From the NCBI GenBank assembly GCA_028868825.1, contig JAGWTU010000045.1, positions 1 through 44,147 on the forward strand: a DNA stretch of 44,147 nucleotides, given 5' to 3'. This stretch comes from Burkholderiales bacterium. GTDB taxonomy: Bacteria; Pseudomonadota; Gammaproteobacteria; Burkholderiales; Burkholderiaceae_C. Under the pieces are notes generated by a model, which did no database searches, was not told the DNA's origin, and worked only from the letters and a program-made list of their open reading frames with translations. Below are positions 9,725-16,898 of this stretch, piece after piece. Position 1 is the stretch's first letter, and every line of letters starts with the position of its first letter. A program made the position numbers and the translations under genes.

Positions 9725-9793
9725 GGCCGCTCTCCTGCGCGATCGATCGACGCGGGCGATTGTCGGCTCGCCTGCCGGCCCAGGCCGTCCGTA

Positions 9794-10765
9794 TCAGCCC
9801 GTACGATCACCCTGGGCGGATATCAAGCAACGCAGCAACAGTTCGACCCGCGCCTGCGCCACGCTCAGCGCGCCAGCGGCGGGCAGTGCGGCATTGCCGC
9901 CGAGCACCGGCCCCCAGCCACAGCGGCTGGCCCGCAGCACAGGCACGCCGGCGGCGACGGCGCGCAGCGCCGCCGCCTCGAGCCCCAGGGCCAGCGTGCC
10001 GTTGCCGGTGCCGGCGAAGACGATCGCGTCGACGCCCCCCTGCGCCAGCAGCGCGTCGACGATGCGGCCATCGGCACCGGCATGGTTCGTGACGATCTCG
10101 ACCCGCGGCCACTTGGCGGCCGCTGCGGCGATCGCCGGCAAGCCCAGACCGACGCCGGCGGGCCAGTCGCGCCAGCGCTCGAAGCGGCCGTCGTCGATGC
10201 GGCCCAGCGGCCCGGCGTCGCCGGCCGAGAACGCCCGCAGCCGGCGGCTGTGGACCTTGCGCAGCTCGCCGCCGGGGTAGACCTCGCCGCCGATGACGGC
10301 GAGCACGCCACGCGCGCCGGGATGGCGCGCCAGCGTGACCGCATCGAGGAGGTTCTGCGGCCCGTCGGCCATCAGCGCGGTGGCCGGGCGCATCGCCGCC
10401 GTCAGCACGAGCGGCTTCGACGGTGCGAGGACGCGGTGCAGGAAGTACGCCGTTTCCTCGAGCGTGTCGGTGCCATGGGTGACGACGACGCCGGCGACCT
10501 CGGGCCGCGCCAGGTGGAAGGCGACGCGCGCGGCCAACTGCTGCCAGATCGCCGGCGTCATGTCCTTGCTGTCGACCTGGGCCACCTGCTCGGCCTCGAG
10601 CGGCAGCGCGCGCAGCGCCGGCACGGCGGCGACGAGCACGTCGACGCCGATCTCGGCCGCACGGTAGCCGACCGTGTCCTGGTCGCTCTCGGCACGCCCG
10701 GCGATGGTGCCGCCGCAGCCCAGGATGACGACCCGGCCGCCGGCCGCCTTTTCAACGCTTTGCAT
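9794..10765 (-). CDS. L-asparaginase (asparaginase/glutaminase family)
   Basis: Hydrolyses L-asparagine to aspartate and ammonia. The 323 residues show both family signatures: LGCGGTIAG near residue 15, with the nucleophilic Thr, and VVTHGTDTLEETAYFL near 100, followed by LTAAMRP. VDSKDMTPAIW is also conserved. No signal peptide is visible, so a cytoplasmic enzyme is more likely. I take the ATG at 10763-10765 (MQSVEKAAGG); the open frame continues upstream through lexA on the other strand, which is only a shadow. It is divergent from lexA with 63 bases between, and two LexA boxes lie there, so the gene may share SOS control. Confidence 0.9.
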   Translation of the reverse strand: MQSVEKAAGGRVVILGCGGTIAGRAESDQDTVGYRAAEIGVDVLVAAVPALRALPLEAEQVAQVDSKDMTPAIWQQLAARVAFHLARPEVAGVVVTHGTDTLEETAYFLHRVLAPSKPLVLTAAMRPATALMADGPQNLLDAVTLARHPGARGVLAVIGGEVYPGGELRKVHSRRLRAFSAGDAGPLGRIDDGRFERWRDWPAGVGLGLPAIAAAAAKWPRVEIVTNHAGADGRIVDALLAQGGVDAIVFAGTGNGTLALGLEAAALRAVAAGVPVLRASRCGWGPVLGGNAALPAAGALSVAQARVELLLRCLISAQGDRTG

Positions 10766-10776
10766 CTCGACGCTTT

Positions 10777-10792
10777 CTGGATGAAAATACAG
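10777..10792. promoter_or_regulatory. LexA (SOS) box 1
   Basis: CTGGATGAAAATACAG fits the CTGT-N8-ACAG consensus of gammaproteobacterial and betaproteobacterial LexA with one mismatch in the left arm. It lies 37 bases before the lexA start and 12 bases before the divergent asparaginase start, the expected place for autorepression. Confidence 0.75.
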
Positions 10793-10795
10793 CCA

Positions 10796-10811
10796 CTGGA
10801 TAAACCGCCAG
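10796..10811. promoter_or_regulatory. LexA (SOS) box 2
   Basis: CTGGATAAACCGCCAG repeats the CTG-N10-CAG frame of box 1 and shares its CTGGAT left arm. It starts 19 bases after box 1 and ends 17 bases before the lexA ATG. Tandem boxes before lexA are known from E. coli. This one matches the consensus less well than box 1. Confidence 0.65.
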
Positions 10812-10828
10812 TCCTCGGAGACCCGTCG

Positions 10829-11515
10829 ATGACCGAAAGCCCCAAGCTCACCCCGCGCCAGCAGCAGATCCTCGATTTGGTGCAGAGCGCCATTGAACGC
10901 ACCGGCGCCCCGCCGACGCGCGCCGAGATCGCCGCCGAACTCGGCTTCAAGTCGGCCAACGCGGCCGAGGAGCATCTGCAGGCCCTGGCGCGCAAGGGGG
11001 TCATCGAACTCGTCGGCGGCACCTCGCGCGGCATCCGCTTGAAGTCTGACACATTGAAGGCGCTGGCCGAGGCGCGGCTGGCACCCTGGGGCCAGCAGTA
11101 CATGTTGCCGCTGCCGCATATCGCCCAGCTCACGCTGCCGCTGGTCGGCCGCGTCGCCGCCGGCAGCCCCATCCTGGCGCAGGAGCACATCGACCAAAGC
11201 TACCTGATGGAAGCCTCGATGTTCCAGCGCCGCCCCGACTACCTGCTCAAGGTGCGCGGCATGAGCATGCGCGACGCCGGCATCCTCGACGGCGACCTGC
11301 TCGCGGTGCAGAAGGCCAAGGAAGCGAAGAACGGTCAGATCGTCGTCGCCCGGCTCGGCGACGACGTCACCGTCAAGCGGCTGCGCCGCACCTCGAAGGG
11401 CATCGAGCTGCTGCCCGAAAACCCCGACTTCAAGACCATCCACGTGCCGCCGGACGCCGACTTCGAACTCGAAGGCATCGCCGTCGGCCTGATCCGCAAC
11501 ACGATGCTGATGTAG
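10829..11515 (+). CDS. lexA: SOS-response transcriptional repressor LexA
   Basis: Represses DNA-damage genes and cleaves itself when RecA filaments form. The 228 residues comprise an N-terminal winged helix (KLTPRQQQILDLV, APPTRAEIAAELGF) and a C-terminal S24 peptidase domain. The self-cleavage site is Ala111-Gly112 in VGRVAAGSP, with catalytic Ser146 (VRGMSMRDAG) and Lys183 (DDVTVKRL). The linker (about 72-102) is some 25 residues longer than in E. coli, as in other Burkholderiales. The start ATG has GGAG 10 bases upstream and follows two LexA boxes. A longer frame upstream is a shadow of the asparaginase gene. The next gene starts 2 bases after its stop. Confidence 0.97.
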   Translation: MTESPKLTPRQQQILDLVQSAIERTGAPPTRAEIAAELGFKSANAAEEHLQALARKGVIELVGGTSRGIRLKSDTLKALAEARLAPWGQQYMLPLPHIAQLTLPLVGRVAAGSPILAQEHIDQSYLMEASMFQRRPDYLLKVRGMSMRDAGILDGDLLAVQKAKEAKNGQIVVARLGDDVTVKRLRRTSKGIELLPENPDFKTIHVPPDADFELEGIAVGLIRNTMLM

Positions 11516-11517
11516 TC

Positions 11518-11859
11518 ATGTCCGGTGTCACCGATTCCCCGCCGCGCGGTGGCCCGCCCAGGGCACTGCCTCCGCGCAAGGCGCGCAGCGCCCAGGAGTG
11601 CGAGCGCCTCGAGCAACTGCCCAATATCGGGCCCTCGATCGCCGCCGACCTGCGCCTGATCGGCGTCGCGCACCCGCGCGAGCTGGCGCGGCGCGATGCG
11701 CTCCAGCTCTACCAGCAGCTGTGCCAAGCCACCGGCAAGCGCCAGGACCCCTGTGTGCTCGACACCTTCATCGCCGCCACCGAGTTCATGCGCGGTGGCG
11801 AGCCCCGGCCCTGGTGGACCTACACGGCGCGGCGCAAGGCCGAGTACGGAATGGTCTAG
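11518..11859 (+). CDS. Helix-hairpin-helix protein, Cdd1-like, in the lexA operon
   Basis: A 113-residue basic protein. A Pro/Arg-rich N-terminus (1-25) precedes a helix-hairpin-helix: LEQLPNIGPSIAADLRLIG at about 32-50 has the hPxIGxxxA hairpin that binds DNA backbone without sequence specificity. The C-terminal part (ALQLYQQLCQATGKRQDPCVLDTF, ending in RPWWTYTARRK) matches the family I know as Cdd1/pathogenicity locus, sometimes annotated as mitomycin-resistance protein. The function of that family is not established. It starts 2 bases after the lexA stop and has no promoter of its own that I can see, so it should be induced with lexA during DNA damage. Confidence 0.8.
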   Translation: MSGVTDSPPRGGPPRALPPRKARSAQECERLEQLPNIGPSIAADLRLIGVAHPRELARRDALQLYQQLCQATGKRQDPCVLDTFIAATEFMRGGEPRPWWTYTARRKAEYGMV

Positions 11860-11884
11860 GCTCGCTCGATTCCCAGGCGTTCGA

Positions 11885-11900
11885 CGGTGGTCGGCCACCG
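11885..11900. terminator. Hairpin after the lexA operon
   Basis: CGGTGG and CCACCG form a 6-bp perfect stem with loop TCGG, 26 bases after the HhH gene stop. No T-run follows, so it is at best a weak terminator. The remaining 66 bases before the next gene show no clear promoter. Confidence 0.25.
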
Positions 11901-11966
11901 GATACCCTGTCACCATCTCGGCAATCGAAGATCCTCTTAGTCGAGGCTTGCGAATAGCCGAGTTTC

Positions 11967-12788
11967 ATGGCCCCCGAACGCATCCTCAACTGGAGCGCCG
12001 TGCTTGCCGGGCTGGCCGGGGTGGCACTGATCGATTACGCCACCGGCGTCGAAGTGCATGTGGTCTCGCTGTACTTCGTTCCGCTGGCGCTCGCGGCGAC
12101 GCGGTTGGGCCTAACGCCGGCACTGGCCGCCGCCGTCGGCTCGGGCGTCGTCTGGACCCTGGTGCAGGTCGCCAGCGGTATCCAGCACGCGCAAAGGACG
12201 ATCTGGTTCTTCAACTTCGGCACCCAGACGCTGGCCTTCGCCGTCGTCGCATTCCTGATGGCCAGCTGGGCCGAATCGGCACGCCGCGAGCGGCTGCGCG
12301 AGCAGACCGACCTGCTGACCGGCCTGCGCAACCGCCAGGCCTTCGTCGATGCGGCCGGCGCGGCGCTCGATACCTGCCGCGACGCGGGCCGGCCGGTCGC
12401 GCTGGCCTGCATCGACGTCGACGACCTGCGCCGGCTCAACGACTGCGAAGGCCACGAGGCCGGCGACGAATTGCTGCGGCGCTGCGCCCGCATCCTCGGC
12501 TGGACCCTGCGCAGCGTCGACATCGTGGCCCGGCTCGGTGGCGACGAGTTCGCGGTCTTCATGCCCGAGACACCGAGCGACCACGCCGTCGCGCTGCTGG
12601 AGCAGTTGCGCGACACGCTCAACACCTCGGAGTCCTTCATCGGCGCCGGGCTGACGGTGAGCGTCGGCCTGACCTGCGACCGCGCCGCCCGCCAGCCCCT
12701 GGGCGCGCTGCTCAAGCAGGCGCTGGCCGAGGTCGAGGCGGCCAAGCGCAGCCGGCGCCGCCGCGTCAGCGTCCACGAATGGGCCTGA
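11967..12788 (+). CDS. Membrane-bound diguanylate cyclase (GGDEF)
   Basis: Makes cyclic di-GMP from two GTP. The 273 residues begin with four predicted membrane helices (about 8-24, 31-47, 51-70, 79-101), with almost no periplasmic sensor. A short link leads to a GGDEF domain that starts at DLLTGLRNRQAF (116-127). The catalytic GGDEF is intact at 191-195, and the metal/GTP segment CIDVDDLRRLND is present. The product-inhibition I-site RxxD (RSVD, 182-185) lies exactly five residues before GGDEF, so the enzyme should be active and feedback-inhibited. The C-terminus is strongly basic (KRSRRRRVSV). The gene stands alone: 107 bases after the HhH gene and convergent with the acylase. Confidence 0.92.
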   Translation: MAPERILNWSAVLAGLAGVALIDYATGVEVHVVSLYFVPLALAATRLGLTPALAAAVGSGVVWTLVQVASGIQHAQRTIWFFNFGTQTLAFAVVAFLMASWAESARRERLREQTDLLTGLRNRQAFVDAAGAALDTCRDAGRPVALACIDVDDLRRLNDCEGHEAGDELLRRCARILGWTLRSVDIVARLGGDEFAVFMPETPSDHAVALLEQLRDTLNTSESFIGAGLTVSVGLTCDRAARQPLGALLKQALAEVEAAKRSRRRRVSVHEWA

Positions 12789-12791
12789 GCG

Positions 12792-12817
12792 GCGGCGGTG
12801 ACTGCGGTCGCCGCCGC
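12792..12817. terminator. Strong hairpin between convergent genes
   Basis: An 11-bp stem (12792-12802 with 12807-12817, one G-U pair) closes a 4-base TGCG loop, 4 bases after the diguanylate cyclase stop and 18 bases from the acylase stop. No T-run on either side. Its position suggests a GC-type bidirectional terminator or RNA 3'-end barrier. Confidence 0.4.
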
Positions 12818-12834
12818 GATCCCAGCCGCGATCC

Positions 12835-15291
12835 CTATCTACGCGGTTCGAGCACCAGCACGCGCGTCGGCGGGCCCTGCGCCCACAGCGGCACATAGCC
12901 GACCTGGAGCCAGCGCGGCAGCAGGTCGTGGTAATGGATCGACCAGGGAATGCCGCTCTGGCCACTGCTGTCGACGATGCGCGAATTGCTGCGGTCGCCC
13001 AGGTCGTAGAGCGCGCGCAGGCTGGGTCCATGCTCGTCGAGGAAGAGCTCGCCGGTCTCGGGATCCGGCGCGAGGGCCACGCGCGAGACGTTGATGCTGT
13101 AGGTGTCGCCGCCCACCGGCGCGCGCAGCTCGAACCAGCGCGCGAGCCAGGGCACATGACTGAACGGCCGGTGCTCTGCGCGCATGGTGTGCGCCCGGCC
13201 CCAGCGCCATTTCGACAGATCGGGGCCCCAGCCGCGCTCGATAAAGGTCAGCGCGCGCGTGAACGCGGCGTCGTTCTGCTGCTCGCAGGTCTCGATCGCG
13301 GCGGTGCGGCGGTCGTCGCACCAGTCGCGGTCGTCGCGCTGCAGCACGCCTTCGAGCGCGTCCTGGAAGCTGCGCCCGGCCAGGCTGCGCTCCCAGAGCG
13401 CGCCGCCGGTGTCGTCGGCGAAGAGGCCCTGCGCCAGCTCGCGCTGCCAGGCCCAGTAGATCAGCGGCGCCGCGCTGTCGGCGCTCATGCGGCCGTCGAA
13501 CGAGGCCAGCAGCGCCTGCGCCGCGCCGGCCAGGTGGTGCGTGGAATGCGCGCGACGCAGCCAGGGCAGGAGCTTGACGGCGGCCAGCGAGAGCTGGTCG
13601 CCCTGGATCGCGGCGAGATCGTCGAGGCTGTGTCGCGGCCTGGCCTCCAGCAATTGCGCGATGCGCTCGGCGCGGTAGGGCAGCGCCCATTCGTTCGTCA
13701 GATACCAGGGGTAGGCGCTGGGCGTGATGCGGTTGTTCGCGCTCGCGATCCAGCCGCGCTCGGGGTCGATTTCGCGCGGCGTCTGCTCGACCGGGATCCA
13801 GCCGTCCCAGTCGTAGCGCGCATCCCAGCCCGGAGAAGGCACCTGGCCCTGGAGGTCGTTGTCGGCACGGCGCAGCGGCACGCGGCCGGGCGAGATCATG
13901 CCGATGTGGCCGGCGTCGTCGGCGACGACCATGTTCTGCATCGGCACCATCCAGCCCTGCGTGGCCTCGAAGAACTGCGCCACCGAGGCCGCGCGCTGCA
14001 TCGCCGCCTGCGGCGCGATGGGGTCGCTCGTCGGGTCGAGCGCGGTCCAGCGCAGCGCCAGCGCGTAGGCCGGCTGACGCCCGCCGCCGCCGACGAGGTC
14101 GGCACCGCCGGCGGCCCCGGCGTCCGAGATCACCGGTCCGTGACGGGTGCGTCGTACCGTCATTGTCACGTCGGCGCCGCCGCGCACCTTGATGAGCTCG
14201 GTCGCGGTCTCGAACGGCGCCCAGCCCTGCGGCGTGCGGTAGCGCTGCGGGTCGGCAGGGTCGATCTGCTCGATGTAGAGGTCCTGCACGTCGGGCCCGG
14301 TGTTCGTGAAGCCCCAGGCGACATGTTCGTTCTGGCCCAGCACGACGCCGGGCAGCCCGGGCAGCGTCGCGCCGGCGAGCGAGAGCCCCGGCACCTCGAT
14401 GCGCGCGAAATACCACAGCGCCGGCGTGCTCAGCTTCAGGTGCGGATCGTTGGCCAACAGCGGATGACCGGTGCGGCTGCGCCGGCCGGCGACGACCCAG
14501 TTGTTCGACCCCACGCCCTCGACGCCCGAAGGCGGCGCGATCGCCGCCAGGCGCTGCCAGTCCTCGCCCGCCTGCGCCAGGTGCAGGCCGCGGAACAGCC
14601 GGGCGTAGTCCGCGGTGGCGCGCGGCGCGTCGCCCGGCGCCGGCGGCAGGAGCTGGTCGACCTGCGCCACCGGCATCTTCAGCGCCAGCCGCAGCCGCAG
14701 CAGCTCGGTGCGCCAGTTGCCGCCCAGGTCCCAGGCCATCATCAGCGCCCAGGCCAGGCTGTCGACCGGCGTCCATCGCTCGGGCTCGATGCCCAGGATC
14801 ACGAACTCGGGCGGCCGCACCGGCAGTTGCTCGCGCAGCACCGCGTTGATGCCCGCGGCGTAGGCGCGCAGCGGCTCGCGCGAGGCCTCGCCGAGGTGGT
14901 CCCACTGCGCCTGCGCCGTGCGGCGCACGGCCAGCGCGCGCAGGAAGCGGTCGGTGTCGAGCGCGCCGGCGCCGAAGGCCTCGGCAAGCCGGCCGGCGCC
15001 GATGCGTCGATGGGTCTCGAGCTGCCACAGGCGGTCCTGCGCATGGACATAGCCCAGACCGAACCAGGCGTCGCGCTCGTTCGCGGCGCGGATCGTCGGG
15101 ATGCCCCAGGCGTCGCGCTCGATGCGCACCGCCCCGGCCAGGCCATAGGCCGACCCGGCGCTGCCATCGCCCTGCAGCACGACCGTTCCGCGCGTGCGCG
15201 GCAGCGCCATCGAGCCGTAGGCCAGCGCGACGATGGCCGCCAAGAGCAGCAACGCGGCCAGGCCGCCGATCAACCACTTCCATGCGCGCAT
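12835..15291 (-). CDS. Penicillin acylase family amidase (Ntn hydrolase), membrane-anchored
   Basis: An 818-residue precursor of the Ntn-hydrolase superfamily. These enzymes cut amide bonds of acylated small molecules (penicillin G, cephalosporins, N-acyl-homoserine lactones) after self-processing. One N-terminal hydrophobic helix (about 6-30) exports or anchors it to the periplasm. The alpha-chain motif DAWGIPTIRAANERDAWFGLG is at 60-80, and YVHAQDRLWQLE follows. The self-cleavage site and N-terminal nucleophile of the beta chain are Gly261-Ser262 in GVGSNNWVVAG. The conserved HPLLANDPHL and QNEHVAWGFTN also appear. I start at ATG 15289-15291, which has GCAGGAA upstream; longer frames lose the signal helix at the N-terminus. 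The substrate is unknown: antibiotic acylase and AHL acylase are both possible. Confidence 0.9.
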   Translation of the reverse strand: MRAWKWLIGGLAALLLLAAIVALAYGSMALPRTRGTVVLQGDGSAGSAYGLAGAVRIERDAWGIPTIRAANERDAWFGLGYVHAQDRLWQLETHRRIGAGRLAEAFGAGALDTDRFLRALAVRRTAQAQWDHLGEASREPLRAYAAGINAVLREQLPVRPPEFVILGIEPERWTPVDSLAWALMMAWDLGGNWRTELLRLRLALKMPVAQVDQLLPPAPGDAPRATADYARLFRGLHLAQAGEDWQRLAAIAPPSGVEGVGSNNWVVAGRRSRTGHPLLANDPHLKLSTPALWYFARIEVPGLSLAGATLPGLPGVVLGQNEHVAWGFTNTGPDVQDLYIEQIDPADPQRYRTPQGWAPFETATELIKVRGGADVTMTVRRTRHGPVISDAGAAGGADLVGGGGRQPAYALALRWTALDPTSDPIAPQAAMQRAASVAQFFEATQGWMVPMQNMVVADDAGHIGMISPGRVPLRRADNDLQGQVPSPGWDARYDWDGWIPVEQTPREIDPERGWIASANNRITPSAYPWYLTNEWALPYRAERIAQLLEARPRHSLDDLAAIQGDQLSLAAVKLLPWLRRAHSTHHLAGAAQALLASFDGRMSADSAAPLIYWAWQRELAQGLFADDTGGALWERSLAGRSFQDALEGVLQRDDRDWCDDRRTAAIETCEQQNDAAFTRALTFIERGWGPDLSKWRWGRAHTMRAEHRPFSHVPWLARWFELRAPVGGDTYSINVSRVALAPDPETGELFLDEHGPSLRALYDLGDRSNSRIVDSSGQSGIPWSIHYHDLLPRWLQVGYVPLWAQGPPTRVLVLEPRR

Positions 15292-15485
15292 CGTGTTCCT
15301 GCCCCGCCGCCGTGCGATGCGAGAGCCTAACCCGAGCCGACCTGCCGCAGTTCGCAAAGGCCGGCGCCGGCATGTGACGACTGCAAGAACTGGCGGTGAT
15401 CGCCGCCGCTGATTGCGGCTTCGAAGGCCCGCGGGAGTGTGAACATCGGTTTCAGTTTCACGAGCCCGTGTCCGATATCACCGCC

Positions 15486-15914
15486 ATGTTGACGAACGCA
15501 TTCCACCGCCGGCCGGTGCTCTGGGGCCGCCGCGCGACGACGCTGTCGGGGCCCTGCACGGCCTCGGTGACGCCGCCTTCGCTGCGCTGCGCGCCGGAAT
15601 CGGTCTGGCAACGGCTGATCTTCTGGCTCATGGCGCCGGATCCGCGCGATGCCGCTCCGCCGCTGAACCGCCTGCCCGGCGTGCGCGCCGATTTCATGGC
15701 AGCGCTGGCCGATGTCGGCCACCGGGACGACGCCTGCGCGCTGCGCGAGCGCGTCGGCCAGGCGCGCTCGCTGCGCGAACTCTGGCATGCGCGCGCCGAG
15801 ACCTACCGCGTCATCGGTGTCGCCCACGACCAGGTCGAGGCCGAGCGCCGTCTGGCCCGGCTGAACCGCCATTTCCCGGCGCGCGCGCCGCGCTCGCAGT
15901 TCGCGCCGCTGTGA
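15486..15914 (+). CDS. Uncharacterised protein, first of a coupled pair
   Basis: A 142-residue protein that I cannot assign. The first 60 residues are low in obvious structure. The C-terminal half (about 65-142) looks like a compact helical domain: DFMAALADVGHRDDACALRERV, RSLRELWHARAETYRVIG, DQVEAERRLARLNRHFP. It is soluble and has no signal or membrane helix. It ends in RSQFAPL. I chose ATG 15486; a GTG at 15396 would add 30 residues without domain character. The stop overlaps the next start (TGATG), so both proteins are probably made together. It is divergent from the acylase with a 194-base gap in which I see no clear promoter. Confidence 0.7.
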   Translation: MLTNAFHRRPVLWGRRATTLSGPCTASVTPPSLRCAPESVWQRLIFWLMAPDPRDAAPPLNRLPGVRADFMAALADVGHRDDACALRERVGQARSLRELWHARAETYRVIGVAHDQVEAERRLARLNRHFPARAPRSQFAPL

Positions 15915-16234
15915 TGCAGCCATCCCCGCGCGACTACACCACCGGCATCGGCATGCCCGCCGATCGCGGCGCCCGCGTCGCCGCGCGCAAGGCCTTCGTC
16001 GACCTCAAGTTCAGCTTCCTCTCGGCGCTGCAGGATCTGTGCTGCGAGGACTGGCTCGTCGACCAGGTGCGCGGCGCCGAGGAGCCGGTCGACCTCTGGC
16101 TGCTGCGGGCCCCGGTGTTCGAGGCACTCGACGGCGGCCGCCCCGAGATGCGCCGGCGCCGGCTCGAGATCCGCCGCGGCCTCGACACGCTGTTCCCCGA
16201 CCTCGACGTGCCCAGCGGCTTCTCGCCGCTGTGA
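15914..16234 (+). CDS. Uncharacterised protein, second of a coupled pair
   Basis: A 106-residue soluble protein of unknown function. After a short polar start comes KAFVDLKFSFLSALQDL, then CCEDWLVDQVRGAEEPVDLW, then an Arg-rich helix (PEMRRRRLEIRRGLDTLFPD). It ends in PSGFSPL, close in form to the FAPL end of its upstream partner. The start is ATG 15914, overlapping the previous stop; a GTG just before it is also in frame. It is convergent with msrA, 14 bases apart. No cofactor or catalytic motif is visible. Confidence 0.7.
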   Translation: MQPSPRDYTTGIGMPADRGARVAARKAFVDLKFSFLSALQDLCCEDWLVDQVRGAEEPVDLWLLRAPVFEALDGGRPEMRRRRLEIRRGLDTLFPDLDVPSGFSPL

Positions 16235-16248
16235 TCACGCCGCTCTGA

Positions 16249-16800
16249 TCAGGCCGCTGCCGGCTTGACGCGCGCCGCGAAGGTGCGCTTGAACTTCTCG
16301 ACCTTGGGCGCGACGACGTAGGCGCAATAGCCCTGCTCGGGATGCTGCACGTAGTAATGCTGGTGGTAGTCCTCGGCGCGACTGTAATTGGCGCGCGGCA
16401 CGATCTCCGTGACGACGCCACCGCCCCGGGCGGCGGCGATCGCGGCATCGACCTCGGCCGTCACCGCCCGCGCCACGGCCTCGTGCGCCGGATCCTGCCA
16501 GTAGATGCCGCTGCGGTACTGGCTGCCGACATCGTTGCCCTGGCGGTCGCGCGTCGTCGGGTCGTGGATGACGTAGAAGATCTCCAGCAGCTCGCGCAGC
16601 GTGATGCGCTCGGCGTCGAAGCTCAGCTGCACGACCTCGGCGTGGCCGGTGCGACCGCTGCAGACCTGTTCGTAGCTGGGGTTCGCCAGCGCTCCGTTGC
16701 AGTAGCCGTTCTCGACCGCGACGACGCCGTCGACGCGCTCGAACACCGCCTCCAGGCACCAGAAGCAGCCGCCACCCAGGGTCACCTGTTGCACATCCAT
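16249..16800 (-). CDS. msrA: Peptide-methionine (S)-S-oxide reductase
   Basis: Repairs the S-form of methionine sulfoxide in proteins with thioredoxin as electron source. The 183 residues open with MDVQQVTLGGGCFWCLEAVF, placing the catalytic Cys at residue 12 of the GCFWC motif. The family segments GHAEVVQLSFDAERITLRELLEIFY, DPTTRDRQGNDVGSQYRSGIY and DYHQHYYVQHPEQGYCAYV follow. I chose ATG 16798-16800, which has GAGGTG at ribosome-site distance; a GTG three codons earlier is possible. It is a lone msrA without a fused or adjacent msrB. No signal peptide, so cytosolic. Confidence 0.96.
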   Translation of the reverse strand: MDVQQVTLGGGCFWCLEAVFERVDGVVAVENGYCNGALANPSYEQVCSGRTGHAEVVQLSFDAERITLRELLEIFYVIHDPTTRDRQGNDVGSQYRSGIYWQDPAHEAVARAVTAEVDAAIAAARGGGVVTEIVPRANYSRAEDYHQHYYVQHPEQGYCAYVVAPKVEKFKRTFAARVKPAAA

Positions 16801-16848
16801 TCGATACACCTCGCTGTCAGGCGAAGTCGGCGCGGCGGCCCGACTCCT

Positions 16849-16854
16849 TACACT
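16849..16854 (+). promoter_or_regulatory. -10-like TACACT before the ydcF-like gene
   Basis: TACACT lies 45 bases before the start codon in the 98-base divergent region between msrA and the DUF218 gene. The same hexamer precedes the DUF2189 and Nudix genes. No matching -35 is visible, so this is a weak prediction. Confidence 0.3.
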
Positions 16855-16898
16855 CGGCCCGATTATCGGCAGTACCGCGGCCAGACGCCGCGCACCCC

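Noticed and set aside
10082..10828. N-terminal extension of LexA by about 250 residues
   Set aside because: It is the antisense of the asparaginase gene. The family start lies at 10829, after two LexA boxes.
15396..15485. GTG-initiated extension of the first uncharacterised gene
   Set aside because: The 30 extra residues show no domain character and no ribosome site; the ATG at 15486 is the simpler start, though the extension cannot be excluded.
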